51,324 nt of DNA. Source: Nitrososphaerota archaeon. Its GTDB lineage: Archaea; Thermoproteota; Nitrososphaeria; Nitrososphaerales; UBA57. Below, piece by piece: positions 1-8,151 of the stretch. The first letter of the stretch is position 1; each line of letters begins with the position of its first letter. The DNA lies in assembly GCA_024860875.1 (NCBI GenBank), contig JACPSZ010000015.1, forward strand, positions 1-51,324. Direction: 5' to 3'. A model generated the notes under the pieces. The model was not told where the DNA came from. It made no database searches and saw only the letters and a list, made by a program, of their open reading frames with translations. Both the position numbers and the translations under genes were made by a program.

Positions 1-682
1 TCCCAACATTGTATTCCGTAAACCATAGCATGCCTCTGCTGTCTATTGCAATTCTTCTGGTTCCGCTCTCCTTTGTAGGCGTTGGATATTCCGTAATTTC
101 GCCAGTTTTAGCATCAACTCTGCCTATTTTATGTCCCGTAAGCTCTGCGAACCATGGATTTCCCTCCTCATCAAGAATTATGCCGTACGGTGAAGAGGCC
201 ACTGTTGGAGTTGGGAATTCATCTATCTTGCCAGTTTTGATGTCCGACCTTCCAATTTTAGATGCACCGATTTCTGTGAACCATAAGAAATCCTTGCCTA
301 GTATTGGAGTATGCGGTGCTGAATTTGGTGTCGGAGTTGGAAATTCATCTATTTTCCCCGTCTGCGGGTTAAGCTTCCCAATTTTGCTGGCTCCCATTTC
401 GGTGAACCATACATTACCTTCCTCATCTACGATAAGGCCATGCGGCCTTGCTGACTGTGTTGATATCGGATATTCTTTGAACTGCTCAGTCTTGGGGTCA
501 AACCTTCCTATTTTATTCGTGTTAATCTCGGTGAACCATGCTATGCCATTTTTGTCAACCACAATATCATGGGGCCCAGAATTCTGTGTCGGGATAACCC
601 ACTCCTTGATTGCAACTTCTGCAGGCTGTGCCTGAGCAAATTGCAAAAGGAGCAAAGCTAAAACTGCTACTGCAAATCGCAT
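1..682 (-). CDS. Streptogramin-lyase-like (Vgb/NHL-type) beta-propeller protein, secreted, 3'-truncated by window edge
   Basis: The complement from the ATG at 682 reads without a stop to the window edge, so the C-terminus is missing. Residues 1-22 form a hydrophobic signal peptide ending in AQAQP. The rest consists of repeats of about 42 residues containing PHDIVVDKNGIAWFTE and PHGLIVDEEGNVWFTE, each followed by NKIGRFDP-like turns. This is the propeller repeat of virginiamycin B lyase and related proteins. The gene lies downstream of PQQ copy 1 on the same strand with a terminator between them. The enzymatic role cannot be inferred: most archaeal members are uncharacterised secreted propellers, and antibiotic lyase activity should not be assumed. 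The open frame on the opposite strand (9-635) is its shadow. Confidence 0.8.
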   Translation of the reverse strand, partial: MRFAVAVLALLLLQFAQAQPAEVAIKEWVIPTQNSGPHDIVVDKNGIAWFTEINTNKIGRFDPKTEQFKEYPISTQSARPHGLIVDEEGNVWFTEMGASKIGKLNPQTGKIDEFPTPTPNSAPHTPILGKDFLWFTEIGASKIGRSDIKTGKIDEFPTPTVASSPYGIILDEEGNPWFAELTGHKIGRVDAKTGEITEYPTPTKESGTRRIAIDSRGMLWFTEYNVG

Positions 683-720
683 CGTAACTATGACTGCAAA
701 TGTAACTTATATGCGTTTGA

Positions 721-757
721 TTAAGAAAAGAAAGGACGGGCCCCTTTGAGGGGCCGT
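721..757 (-). terminator. Hairpin plus T-rich tract terminator of PQQ copy 1
   Basis: On the minus strand the stop codon at 765-767 is followed by a GC hairpin (arms 739-744 and 750-755, GGCCCC/GGGGCC). A T-rich run follows (complement of 721-734). It sits in the short gap before the streptogramin-lyase-like gene. Confidence 0.6.
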
Positions 758-764
758 GAGCCTT

Positions 765-2954
765 TTACGAGGCTTTTCTTCGTCTTGAGAGTACCACGCC
801 TATGACAGCTATTACTATGCCGATTCCTATCACGGCGTAGGATATCGGGCTTACTGTCTCTACTGTTACCTCTCTGACTACTTCCTTAGGCACTTCCTTA
901 ATGACTTCTTTGGGTACTTCTTTGATCACTTCTTTTGTTACGACTTGGGGTTGCGGTAGGGCGTCAGGGACTCCGAAGGCTATAAGCGATCCATCCAGTC
1001 CGAGGCCGTTACCAAAGTATGTCGTCTGACCACCTCCTACATACACAAGGACTCGCATCTTTCCTTCCTTTGTAGCTCCAATTGTGGGCTGGACATTAAC
1101 TGGTATTCCGAAGAACTTCTCGTTAACCAGTTTTCCGGTCTCAGCGTCGATAAATTTGAGGTTTCCATCACTAGCATAGGCCATCACTAATCCTCCAGCG
1201 ACCGTTAGCGCGCCTCTATAACCAACCTTATCTATATGATATTTCCAGACTTCTTTTCCGGTATTTATGTCGATAGCGATTATGTCTGTGTTCAGCTTGT
1301 CCGCCCATTGCGGGTTTTGCCACTGGCGTTCGTCTTGTCCCTGATTGCCAAAGGGTCTGACGTTCGTAATGGTTTTGGTTCTTGGCTCATTGAAAGAAGC
1401 TACGTAGACCTTCTTTCCGTCAAAAGCTATATCAGACTCTAAGCAAGAGGTGAAGCAGCTCGTTGTAATTCGTGCTTCCTTACTTGGATAGTGGTACCAT
1501 GGTTTGCCCATATCCTCCTTCGTAAGCCTGCAACAGGCATCCTTGCCATTTGGATTATTATCTTTGTCTACGCCGTAGTTTGTCCCCAGATTCCTGATAA
1601 TTGATGGAGGATCATGAATCCAGACAGGCTTGCCAGTTGCTGCATCGAGAGCAAAGATGACTCCTGCCTTACACCCTTTGATGAATACCTTCTGTCCAGC
1701 AGATGTCTTGGCAAATATCCCGCCCCATGAGCAGTCATAGTCCCACAAGTCCCTGACAACAGCATCAAACCACCAAATCATCTTACCCGTTCTGACATCA
1801 TGAGCAGTGAATCCACTGCCTGGTACTCCTGGCCCATACCTATGGGTTAAGTTAGTATATGGTCCTTCGTCTCCCCATCCCATGTATACTATTCCAGTTT
1901 CTGGATCAAGTGGATAGTGACCCCATACCGGAGATGTGGCTGATGCACTGTGCATCTTGCCAAAGCTTGGTGAACTAGGTACCATGTCCATCCAATCGTT
2001 TCTTACCACATCAGCAGGTGCATCGGTACACTTTGTTGCAAGATAGGTTGGTTCCCTGTCTCTTCTTGGGTGATTAATCCCCTCTAAGTACTTTGGATAT
2101 TCGAAGTACCAACCATTGCCTCCTACTTTGGTGCACAGATCAATGGCCCAATTCGGATCTCCTTGAGCTGGAGGCATAATGAATTCTCTATAAAGCCTCT
2201 TTATATTCGAAGTATCGCTCACGTCGAATGCTGTAACAAACGCTCTTCCGCCATTGCCGCTACCTCCTCCAATTGGAATGAACATTATGTTCCCAAGGAA
2301 TACCGGTGGGTGCGCGTGTCCGTTCACGTAGCCTTGGTTGCCCAAACTTCCGATGATGCCTTTTAGAGGCTCTCCGAATTCAGCATTGGTACCGCACATC
2401 AACTCTTGGCCTATTGACCAAACTGTCTTGCCAGTTTTTGCGTCAATTGCATATGTGCCGCAAGAGTTCGAACTTGACATGAGCCAGCCCTTCTCCCTAA
2501 AGTAACTCATAGCATGAATATGGCCGCCAACTGAGCTGATCCATGGATACGTAGCTAGTATTTTTGCTCTGTCGAAGAAGTTGCTTCCGAAGGAGTTATT
2601 CCATAGGAACTTGCCTGTCGTCGCATCAATTGCTAATACTCTTCGATCATTCATCGATACATAGACCACGCCGTCAACAATAAGTGGCGCTGATGTGGTT
2701 CCCACGGTAGTTGTACCTATCTTCCCAGGGTTAGGATTTCTTGTGTAGGGGTAGATCCACTTAGTTTCCAGATATTGGACATTCTCTTTGGTAATCTGCG
2801 TCTGGGGACTGGAGCTGCCGCCGTTTGGTCCATAGTTGACCATTTCCCAGTTTGCACCGGGAACCGATTGTGCCTGTGCATATACAGCGGAGAGGGATGT
2901 CATGAGTAACATTGACATTACAACAAGACTCGATAGCAGTAATAGACGAGCCAT
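765..2954 (-). CDS. PQQ-dependent dehydrogenase, membrane-anchored quinoprotein (copy 1)
   Basis: A 729-residue quinoprotein of the methanol/alcohol dehydrogenase fold that probably oxidises an alcohol or related compound outside the membrane, using PQQ. Residues 1-28 are a signal peptide. W-motif blades with DAxTGKxxW repeats run from about 35 to 665. The motif DLWDYD puts Asp at 405 and 407, matching the catalytic Asp and the extra Asp of lanthanide-dependent XoxF. GWGD (359-362) lies where MxaF has GTGN, a PQQ-metal ligand region. A vicinal CC pair is at 474-475. The stalk 673-697 is made of KEV[IPV] repeats, and 704-723 is a membrane helix followed by RRRK. There is no cytochrome c domain, so the electron acceptor is unknown. 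It stands alone, away from copies 2-5. A TATA-like GTTAAATAC about 30 nt before the ATG suggests a leaderless message. Confidence 0.9.
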   Translation of the reverse strand: MARLLLLSSLVVMSMLLMTSLSAVYAQAQSVPGANWEMVNYGPNGGSSSPQTQITKENVQYLETKWIYPYTRNPNPGKIGTTTVGTTSAPLIVDGVVYVSMNDRRVLAIDATTGKFLWNNSFGSNFFDRAKILATYPWISSVGGHIHAMSYFREKGWLMSSSNSCGTYAIDAKTGKTVWSIGQELMCGTNAEFGEPLKGIIGSLGNQGYVNGHAHPPVFLGNIMFIPIGGGSGNGGRAFVTAFDVSDTSNIKRLYREFIMPPAQGDPNWAIDLCTKVGGNGWYFEYPKYLEGINHPRRDREPTYLATKCTDAPADVVRNDWMDMVPSSPSFGKMHSASATSPVWGHYPLDPETGIVYMGWGDEGPYTNLTHRYGPGVPGSGFTAHDVRTGKMIWWFDAVVRDLWDYDCSWGGIFAKTSAGQKVFIKGCKAGVIFALDAATGKPVWIHDPPSIIRNLGTNYGVDKDNNPNGKDACCRLTKEDMGKPWYHYPSKEARITTSCFTSCLESDIAFDGKKVYVASFNEPRTKTITNVRPFGNQGQDERQWQNPQWADKLNTDIIAIDINTGKEVWKYHIDKVGYRGALTVAGGLVMAYASDGNLKFIDAETGKLVNEKFFGIPVNVQPTIGATKEGKMRVLVYVGGGQTTYFGNGLGLDGSLIAFGVPDALPQPQVVTKEVIKEVPKEVIKEVPKEVVREVTVETVSPISYAVIGIGIVIAVIGVVLSRRRKAS

Positions 2955-3027
2955 TAGGCAGCGAGGTTAGTTGTCGGGTATTTAACCATTAACCCACACT
3001 AGCCATTATTTCACAATTTCGAAAATT

Positions 3028-4635
3028 TTGGAAGCAGATATTCTAAAACCTAAAAAAGCATACAAAACTTCAAAGCAGCTAACCGTGAATAGTAAGCAAG
3101 AAACTTCTCTCAATAAAGCCCAACAAGACAACCAGAACGCAGCAATATTCTTGTCACAATTCATTGGAACGTCGTTTGGCCCAAAAGGGCTTTCGAAACT
3201 TAGATTCAACGAACATGGTGACGTCTTTATCCTGCAGGACTGCAAGACGATGTTGGAGAAGGCTGACTTTAAGCACCCTGTAGCCACGATGATGCGGGAT
3301 CTCGCAAAATCTCTTCACGCAAAGTGGGGCGACGGTTCTGCAGCTGGAGTACTTCTTGCCTGCTCATTGATTGATAGGGGCTTTGAGTTAGCAGAAAAGG
3401 GCATTCACCCCTCAAAGATCGTTGAAGGCTATTCTATCGCTAGGGATGAATCACTATCATTTCTAGAAAAGATCAAAGTCAATTCTTCTAGGGATGACAT
3501 ACGTAAGCTAATTCTTACTTTCTTTTCTTCAAAGCTTGAACAGGAGGAGGCTGCTCATCTGACCAACGTTGTGTGCTCTGCAGTTTCAAAGCTGTTTAGA
3601 GCTGGTGAATTCGATGCGGAAATGGTAAAAATCATTGCAAAGAGTGGTTCATCAGTATTTGGAAGCAGCGTACTGTCGGGAATGGCTGTTGAGGCAGAAG
3701 TTCTGAGCGGAAGGATGCCAATCTCCATATCAGATGCCAGAATCGCGATCGTAGAAGAACTTCTTGATGTGAGGAAGACCAAGTTCAGCTCGCAAGTGCA
3801 GATCGACTCTCCAAAGTTTCTAGGCGCTCTACAGAATCAAGAAGACATTATGGTAAGAGAGCAGGTAAAGCCGATAATAGATTGCGGAGCAAACGCTCTG
3901 CTTACGCACAAAGGAATCGAAGAGCCTGCTTTGAGCATGCTTGTAGATGCAAAGATTCTCGCAGTGAGGAGAATAGGTATGATAGACTTGAAGAGAATTG
4001 CAAAAGCATCCGGTGCAACGATAGTACATTCTACAAAGGAGCTTACTACAAGCTGTCTTGGCTCGGCAGCATCAGTCCAGCAGAAGCCTCTGGGCGACAA
4101 GAAGTTCATCTTCATAGATGACTGCAAAGACCCAAGAGCAGTTTCCCTTATACTGAAATCGCCATTTCAAAGGAGCGCTAATTACCTTGAAGAGCTTGCG
4201 ATGCGTGCACTTAAGATCGTAGGGAACTTCATGAAAAATCCAGTTCTGGTTGCTGGAGGCGGAGCTCCAGAATTTGCACTATACGAAGATCTGCAGAAGC
4301 ATGCTCTGAAATTCTCTGGCAGAGAGCAGATAGCAATTCAGACTTTTGCGGAAGCAATGTTATCGCTGGTCGAAACTCTGGCTAAGAACTGCGGCATGAA
4401 CCCCATTGATGCTATAACGCAGTTTGCTTCGTTATCAAAAAATGGATTGCCTCAAATCAACGCATCTTCAAAACTTGTAGAATATCCCAACGGAGAAACA
4501 GTTGAGCTGCTGAGCATGAAAAAGGGTGCAATAGCATCTGCAACAGAAGTTGCAAACACCATCCTGCATGTAGGGAACGTTTATCCTGCTAGGCAAGTTC
4601 AGCCGAGACAGGAAAGCGAGCCCGATTACCCATAG
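3028..4635 (+). CDS. Divergent thermosome/TCP-1-family chaperonin subunit, probably ATPase-deficient
   Basis: About 535 residues, full length for a group II chaperonin. FGPKGLSKL matches the TLGPKGMDKM motif, HPVATMM matches HPAAKM, GIHPSKIVEGY matches IHPTIIAEGY, and VAGGGAPEFAL plus SGREQIAIQTFAEAM mark the C-terminal equatorial domain. Key sites have changed: NDGAT is LQDCK, GDGTT is GDGSA, and the catalytic Asp of the RSLHDAL helix aligns with Arg in EELAMRAL. This suggests a subunit with weak or no ATP hydrolysis, possibly a partner of canonical thermosome subunits encoded elsewhere. The start is TTG 3028; a GTG near 3083 is an alternative. The gene is divergent from PQQ copy 1 and convergent with the next gene, with a 1-nt gap between stops. 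The family is sure; loss of ATPase activity is inference. Confidence 0.85.
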   Translation: MEADILKPKKAYKTSKQLTVNSKQETSLNKAQQDNQNAAIFLSQFIGTSFGPKGLSKLRFNEHGDVFILQDCKTMLEKADFKHPVATMMRDLAKSLHAKWGDGSAAGVLLACSLIDRGFELAEKGIHPSKIVEGYSIARDESLSFLEKIKVNSSRDDIRKLILTFFSSKLEQEEAAHLTNVVCSAVSKLFRAGEFDAEMVKIIAKSGSSVFGSSVLSGMAVEAEVLSGRMPISISDARIAIVEELLDVRKTKFSSQVQIDSPKFLGALQNQEDIMVREQVKPIIDCGANALLTHKGIEEPALSMLVDAKILAVRRIGMIDLKRIAKASGATIVHSTKELTTSCLGSAASVQQKPLGDKKFIFIDDCKDPRAVSLILKSPFQRSANYLEELAMRALKIVGNFMKNPVLVAGGGAPEFALYEDLQKHALKFSGREQIAIQTFAEAMLSLVETLAKNCGMNPIDAITQFASLSKNGLPQINASSKLVEYPNGETVELLSMKKGAIASATEVANTILHVGNVYPARQVQPRQESEPDYP

Positions 4636-4636
4636 G

Positions 4637-5077
4637 CTAGTTTTGGTTAGGCGAAACGAATCCTATAGGCGCTTTTCCGTCGCTAGCTGGATCTACTGCT
4701 GTAATTGGTCGTATTACTCCCTCTCCTCTGGGTGCTTGGCATACTCCTGCTGGAGAGTGGCACGCACCAGTTTCTGGGTTGCAGACTTGAGCTCCTCCAC
4801 ATCCGCAGTCGAACGCGCATGTGTTGCACCTTTCGTGAGTATCGCAAACTCCGTTGCCGCAAGATGCTTGAAGTTTACCGCAAAGCTCTGCATCCATCCA
4901 TGATGCACATTTGTAAGGAGGTGCGTTAGGAAGCAAAGGTGCTATCGCTTGAGTCTGCCTGCCACCAGGTCCAGGCTGCGGAATCGCTCCCGGTGAAACA
5001 TCTCCAGCGAACATCATGTATCCGACAACTGCTGTCAGTATTATCAGGGGAAGGGGTATTAATTGGGTAGCCTTCAT
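4637..5077 (-). CDS. Membrane-anchored Cys-rich extracytoplasmic protein
   Basis: 146 residues. Residues 6-24 are one hydrophobic N-terminal segment (signal anchor), followed by a Pro/Gly-rich linker (30-55) and a Cys-rich module from about 57 to 113. The module contains CGNGVCDTHERC, CNTCAFDCGCGG and CNPETGACHSPAGVC, 13 to 14 cysteines in about 55 residues. CGNGxCxxxExCxxCxxDC is a recurring disulfide module in secreted archaeal and bacterial proteins. The function is unknown; it may be a cell-surface or binding protein. It ends 1 nt from the chaperonin stop (convergent) and is divergent from tyrS across a region with a long inverted repeat. Confidence 0.75.
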   Translation of the reverse strand: MKATQLIPLPLIILTAVVGYMMFAGDVSPGAIPQPGPGGRQTQAIAPLLPNAPPYKCASWMDAELCGKLQASCGNGVCDTHERCNTCAFDCGCGGAQVCNPETGACHSPAGVCQAPRGEGVIRPITAVDPASDGKAPIGFVSPNQN

Positions 5078-5135
5078 TTATATCTACGTTTCATAATGAC
5101 TAATCTCGAGCCTATAAACCTTGTCCTATTGGTTC

Positions 5136-5292
5136 GGTTCTGATAACTCTCCGGGTTATCCCATTATTCGCTATATATACCCCCTCTAGGCCCTAGATAA
5201 CGATAGGGACCCCTACAGACATGATTGATACTTGGTGGGCTTTCGGTTTATCAGAAGTCGACTTTCGGATATCCCGGAGAGTTACCAGAACC
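5136..5292. repeat. 26-bp near-perfect inverted repeat flanking about 105 bp with a TATA box
   Basis: The left arm 5136-5161 and right arm 5267-5292 are reverse complements at 24 of 26 positions. The spacer holds a strong TATA-like sequence at 5171-5180 and a smaller inverted repeat, CCCTAG/GATAGGG. It could be a hairpin RNA leader, a MITE-like element or an invertible segment; no target-site duplication is evident. It lies between the divergent Cys-rich protein gene and tyrS. Confidence 0.7.
5171..5180 (+). promoter_or_regulatory. TATA-box candidate inside the inverted repeat
   Basis: CTATATATAC is one of the clearest TATA-like boxes in the window. Reading rightward, a start about 26 nt downstream would give tyrS a leader of about 150 nt containing the right arm of the inverted repeat. 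The box is nearly symmetric, so leftward use toward the Cys-rich gene is also possible. Confidence 0.45.
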
Positions 5293-5349
5293 AAAAAGAA
5301 ACAGGCTTAAGTACAGCAAGAGAAGCGATCCTGCAGAAAGAGGATAGAG

Positions 5350-6411
5350 TTGGACGTAGAAGAAAAAGTAGCGCTTGTGAGCAAGCCTCCTACAGAGGAA
5401 ATAGTGATTCTTGATGGACTGAAGAAACTGTTTGAAACTAACCCTCATCCTAATCATTATATCGGACTTGAGATTTCCGGTTTATTACATCTTGGCAGCC
5501 TCATAACTACTGGTTTCAAGATAAACGACTTTCTCAAAGCGGGGGTAAGGTGCAAAGTATTCCTTGCGGACTGGCACAGTTTCATCAACAACAAGTTTGG
5601 CGGAAACTGGGAGAAGATCAAGGCAGCATCAAAGTATTATGAGGATGCGTTCAAATTCTTCTGTCCGGGAGTCGAGGTAGTACACGGCTCCGAATTGTAT
5701 CATAATAATAATGAATACTGGAAGAACATTGTAAAGTTTGCAACAGAGATTACGCTTGCAAGGGTTACCAGGTGTCTGACAATAATGGGCAGGAGCGAGA
5801 AGGAGAGCCTTGACTTTGGGAAGTACATCTACCCAGCCATGCAGGCTGTCGACATCAAAGCGATGGATCTTGACATTGTTCATGCTGGAATGGATCAAAG
5901 GAAGGTGCATATGCTCGCCCGAGAAGTCTTCCCGAAGATGGGCTGGAAGGTTCCCGTAGCTGTACATCATCATCTTTTGCCCGGGCTAGGTGAACCTGTA
6001 AAGCTGGGACTAGACGAGGATTCCAAAACAGATGTTCTGATTTCGAGCAAGATGAGCAAGTCCAAGCCTTGGACTTCGATATTTGTGCACGACACTCAAG
6101 AACAAATAAAGGACAAGCTCAAGAAGGCGTGGTGCCCTGAAGGCAGTGTAGAGAACAATCCTGTTTTAGAATTTGCAAAGCACCTACTCTTTCATGAATT
6201 CGAATCAATTGATATTGAAAGGCCTGCAAAGTTTGGAGGGAATATAACATTCCATAACTATCAAGAGCTGCAAGAAGCATACTCAGCAAAGAAACTCCAT
6301 CCCGTTGACCTGAAGAATGCTGTAAGCATGGGAATAGAGAAGATAGTTGCACCAGTCAGGGAGCACTTTGCAAAGAAAACTGAGCTTTTGGAAGTTTTCA
6401 AAAATGAGTAG
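5350..6411 (+). CDS. tyrS: Tyrosyl-tRNA synthetase, archaeal type
   Basis: 353 residues, usual for archaeal TyrRS. It charges tRNA-Tyr in the cytoplasm. Class I signatures are seen: the HIGH-like motif in SGLLHLGSL (about 40-48) and KMSKS in SSKMSKSKPW. VHAGMDQRKVHMLARE is the tyrosine-pocket helix typical of TyrRS rather than TrpRS. The start is TTG 5350 with a GAGG-like ribosome site 8-12 nt upstream. It overlaps the next gene by 8 nt and heads a run tyrS-B3/B4 protein-aminotransferase-glycosyltransferase whose overlaps suggest co-transcription. Confidence 0.92.
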   Translation: MDVEEKVALVSKPPTEEIVILDGLKKLFETNPHPNHYIGLEISGLLHLGSLITTGFKINDFLKAGVRCKVFLADWHSFINNKFGGNWEKIKAASKYYEDAFKFFCPGVEVVHGSELYHNNNEYWKNIVKFATEITLARVTRCLTIMGRSEKESLDFGKYIYPAMQAVDIKAMDLDIVHAGMDQRKVHMLAREVFPKMGWKVPVAVHHHLLPGLGEPVKLGLDEDSKTDVLISSKMSKSKPWTSIFVHDTQEQIKDKLKKAWCPEGSVENNPVLEFAKHLLFHEFESIDIERPAKFGGNITFHNYQELQEAYSAKKLHPVDLKNAVSMGIEKIVAPVREHFAKKTELLEVFKNE

Positions 6412-7051
6412 CGCAGTTTCTTCATCGATAATAATAGATGATGCTGTCAAGCAGAGGTTCGAAGGAATTTATCTTTCGATAGGGGAGGCTAATGTTAATG
6501 TTACCAATTCTTACGACATTTCCAAGCATATTACAGCGTTAAAACAAGAGTTACACTATGATCTTGAATCACTTAAGGACGACCCGATAGTCAGAGCGTA
6601 CAGGGACTTTTACTGGAGAATAGGAATAGATCCCACAAAGACCAGACCTGCAAGCGAAGCGCTGGTAAGAAGGTTTCTGAAGAACCAGAGCCTCCCAAAG
6701 ATTAACAACGTTGTCGATGCAGGGAACATAGCGTCGGTGAAGACTCTGGTTCCTATAGGGCTTTATGACACGAATAACATCTCAGGGAAATTGACGCTAC
6801 GCTTTGCTAAAAATGGCGAGCGGTTTACAGATATAACTGGCAAGACAGAAGACCTACAAGGAAATGAAATAGTGCTTGCAGACAGCTCTGGTATTTTGCA
6901 CCTTTTTCCACATCGAGACTCTCAGCGAACCATGATCAACGCCAATACAAGGAAAATGCTGATAGTCGGATGCGGAGTGCCAAGCGTGCCAAGGAGCAGG
7001 GTCGATGCAGCTGCCGAAAGCGTAGTTTCAATATTGAGTGAGTTGCGATGA
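6404..7051 (+). CDS. B3/B4 tRNA-binding-domain protein
   Basis: 215 residues. DPIVRAYRDFYWRIGIDPTK, RPASEALVRRFLK and the run from VVDAGNIASVKTLVPIGLYD to GNEIVLADSSG are the hallmarks of the stand-alone B3/B4 fold. That fold is found in the beta subunit of phenylalanyl-tRNA synthetase, and free-standing members are thought to act in tRNA quality control. The ATG at 6404 is preferred over an upstream in-frame ATG at 6347 because it overlaps the tyrS stop by only 8 nt and matches the family N-terminus. Its place after tyrS fits a tRNA-related role. The substrate cannot be told. Confidence 0.8.
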   Translation: MSSAVSSSIIIDDAVKQRFEGIYLSIGEANVNVTNSYDISKHITALKQELHYDLESLKDDPIVRAYRDFYWRIGIDPTKTRPASEALVRRFLKNQSLPKINNVVDAGNIASVKTLVPIGLYDTNNISGKLTLRFAKNGERFTDITGKTEDLQGNEIVLADSSGILHLFPHRDSQRTMINANTRKMLIVGCGVPSVPRSRVDAAAESVVSILSELR

Positions 7052-8151
7052 TCAACATAAACCAGCCCATACTAGGCGAGGAGGAAAGGAAGGAAGTCGA
7101 CTCGATAATCAAGAGCGGCTATCTCACTACGGGAGCTAGAGAAGGAGGCCCGAAGGTTAAGGAATTTGAAGGGTCTCTGGCAAAATATCTCGGAGTAAAG
7201 CACGTCGTTGCAGTCAATTCAGGTACATCTGCACTTTACGCTTCTCTCATAGCTCTTGGCATAGGACACGCGGACAAGGTTCTGGTGCCTTCCTTCACAT
7301 TCCTTGCAACTGCAAATGCGGTGCTTATGACTGGTGCCAAGCCAGTCTTTGTCGATGTTAGAAAAGATTACAACATGGATCCCAACGATTTGAAGAAGCG
7401 AATCAGCAAGGACTGCAAAGCTGTAATTCCGGTTCACCTGTATGGATATCCAGCTAAAATTGACGAAATCAATGAAATCGCTGAAAATAACGGCTTGGCG
7501 GTCATTGAAGATGCATGCCAGTCAATAGGAGCCACATTCCATGGAAAGCAGACAGGAACGATAGGCAGGGCAGGATGCTTCAGCTTCTATCCGTCGAAGG
7601 TAATAACTTGCGGAGAGGGAGGAGCGATCGCAACAAATGATGATGGGGTCTATGACAATCTGCGCATGGTAAGGAACCATGGTATGGTAGAAGGATACGA
7701 TTCGGCAGTCATGGGCGCAAACCTGCGTATGCCAGAAATAGAAGCTGGAATAGCAAGGATACAGCTCGGCAAACTCAATAATTTCCTTGAAGCAAGGAGA
7801 AGGAATGCAAGAAATCTTTCTACTCTATTAGAGGATGGTAGTGGATACATTATTCCAGAAGAGGAAGATGGTTTGCTGTCAAACTGGTATCTCTACACCA
7901 TAGCAGTTTCAAAATCTCGTGATAAGATAGTTGACACTTTGTACAAGAAGGGCGTAGGAGCCATAGTATATTACAAGACTCCGATAAACAAGACTCCACT
8001 TTATAGTAAATTGGGCTATGCCGCCATTGCGCTTCCAAACACTTACTGGGCTGCAGATCATGTCTTGTGCCTTCCTATCCATCCAAAGGTTTCCCAAAGC
8101 GACATCGAATTAATTGCTAAGAGCTTCAAGGAAGCTATCAAAGCAGTATAG
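7048..8151 (+). CDS. DegT/DnrJ/EryC1-type sugar aminotransferase
   Basis: 367 residues. A PLP-dependent aminotransferase of the family that aminates keto-sugar nucleotides for glycans. Visible signs are GGPKVKEFE, the AVNSGTSALYASLIALG cofactor loop, VIEDACQSIGA (Asp for the pyridine nitrogen) and FSFYPSKVITCGEGG with the Schiff-base Lys. It starts by ATGA overlap with the upstream gene and is followed by a glycosyltransferase, so a role in surface glycan or glycolipid synthesis is likely. The exact substrate is unknown. Confidence 0.88.
   Translation: MININQPILGEEERKEVDSIIKSGYLTTGAREGGPKVKEFEGSLAKYLGVKHVVAVNSGTSALYASLIALGIGHADKVLVPSFTFLATANAVLMTGAKPVFVDVRKDYNMDPNDLKKRISKDCKAVIPVHLYGYPAKIDEINEIAENNGLAVIEDACQSIGATFHGKQTGTIGRAGCFSFYPSKVITCGEGGAIATNDDGVYDNLRMVRNHGMVEGYDSAVMGANLRMPEIEAGIARIQLGKLNNFLEARRRNARNLSTLLEDGSGYIIPEEEDGLLSNWYLYTIAVSKSRDKIVDTLYKKGVGAIVYYKTPINKTPLYSKLGYAAIALPNTYWAADHVLCLPIHPKVSQSDIELIAKSFKEAIKAV

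Noticed and set aside
9-635. Long open frame on the + strand at the left edge
   Set aside because: It is antisense to the propeller repeats on the minus strand, which have a signal peptide and clear family motifs.
1-682. Antibiotic-inactivating streptogramin lyase
   Set aside because: Only the propeller repeat is visible; the catalytic residues cannot be checked because the gene is cut, and most such archaeal proteins are uncharacterised.
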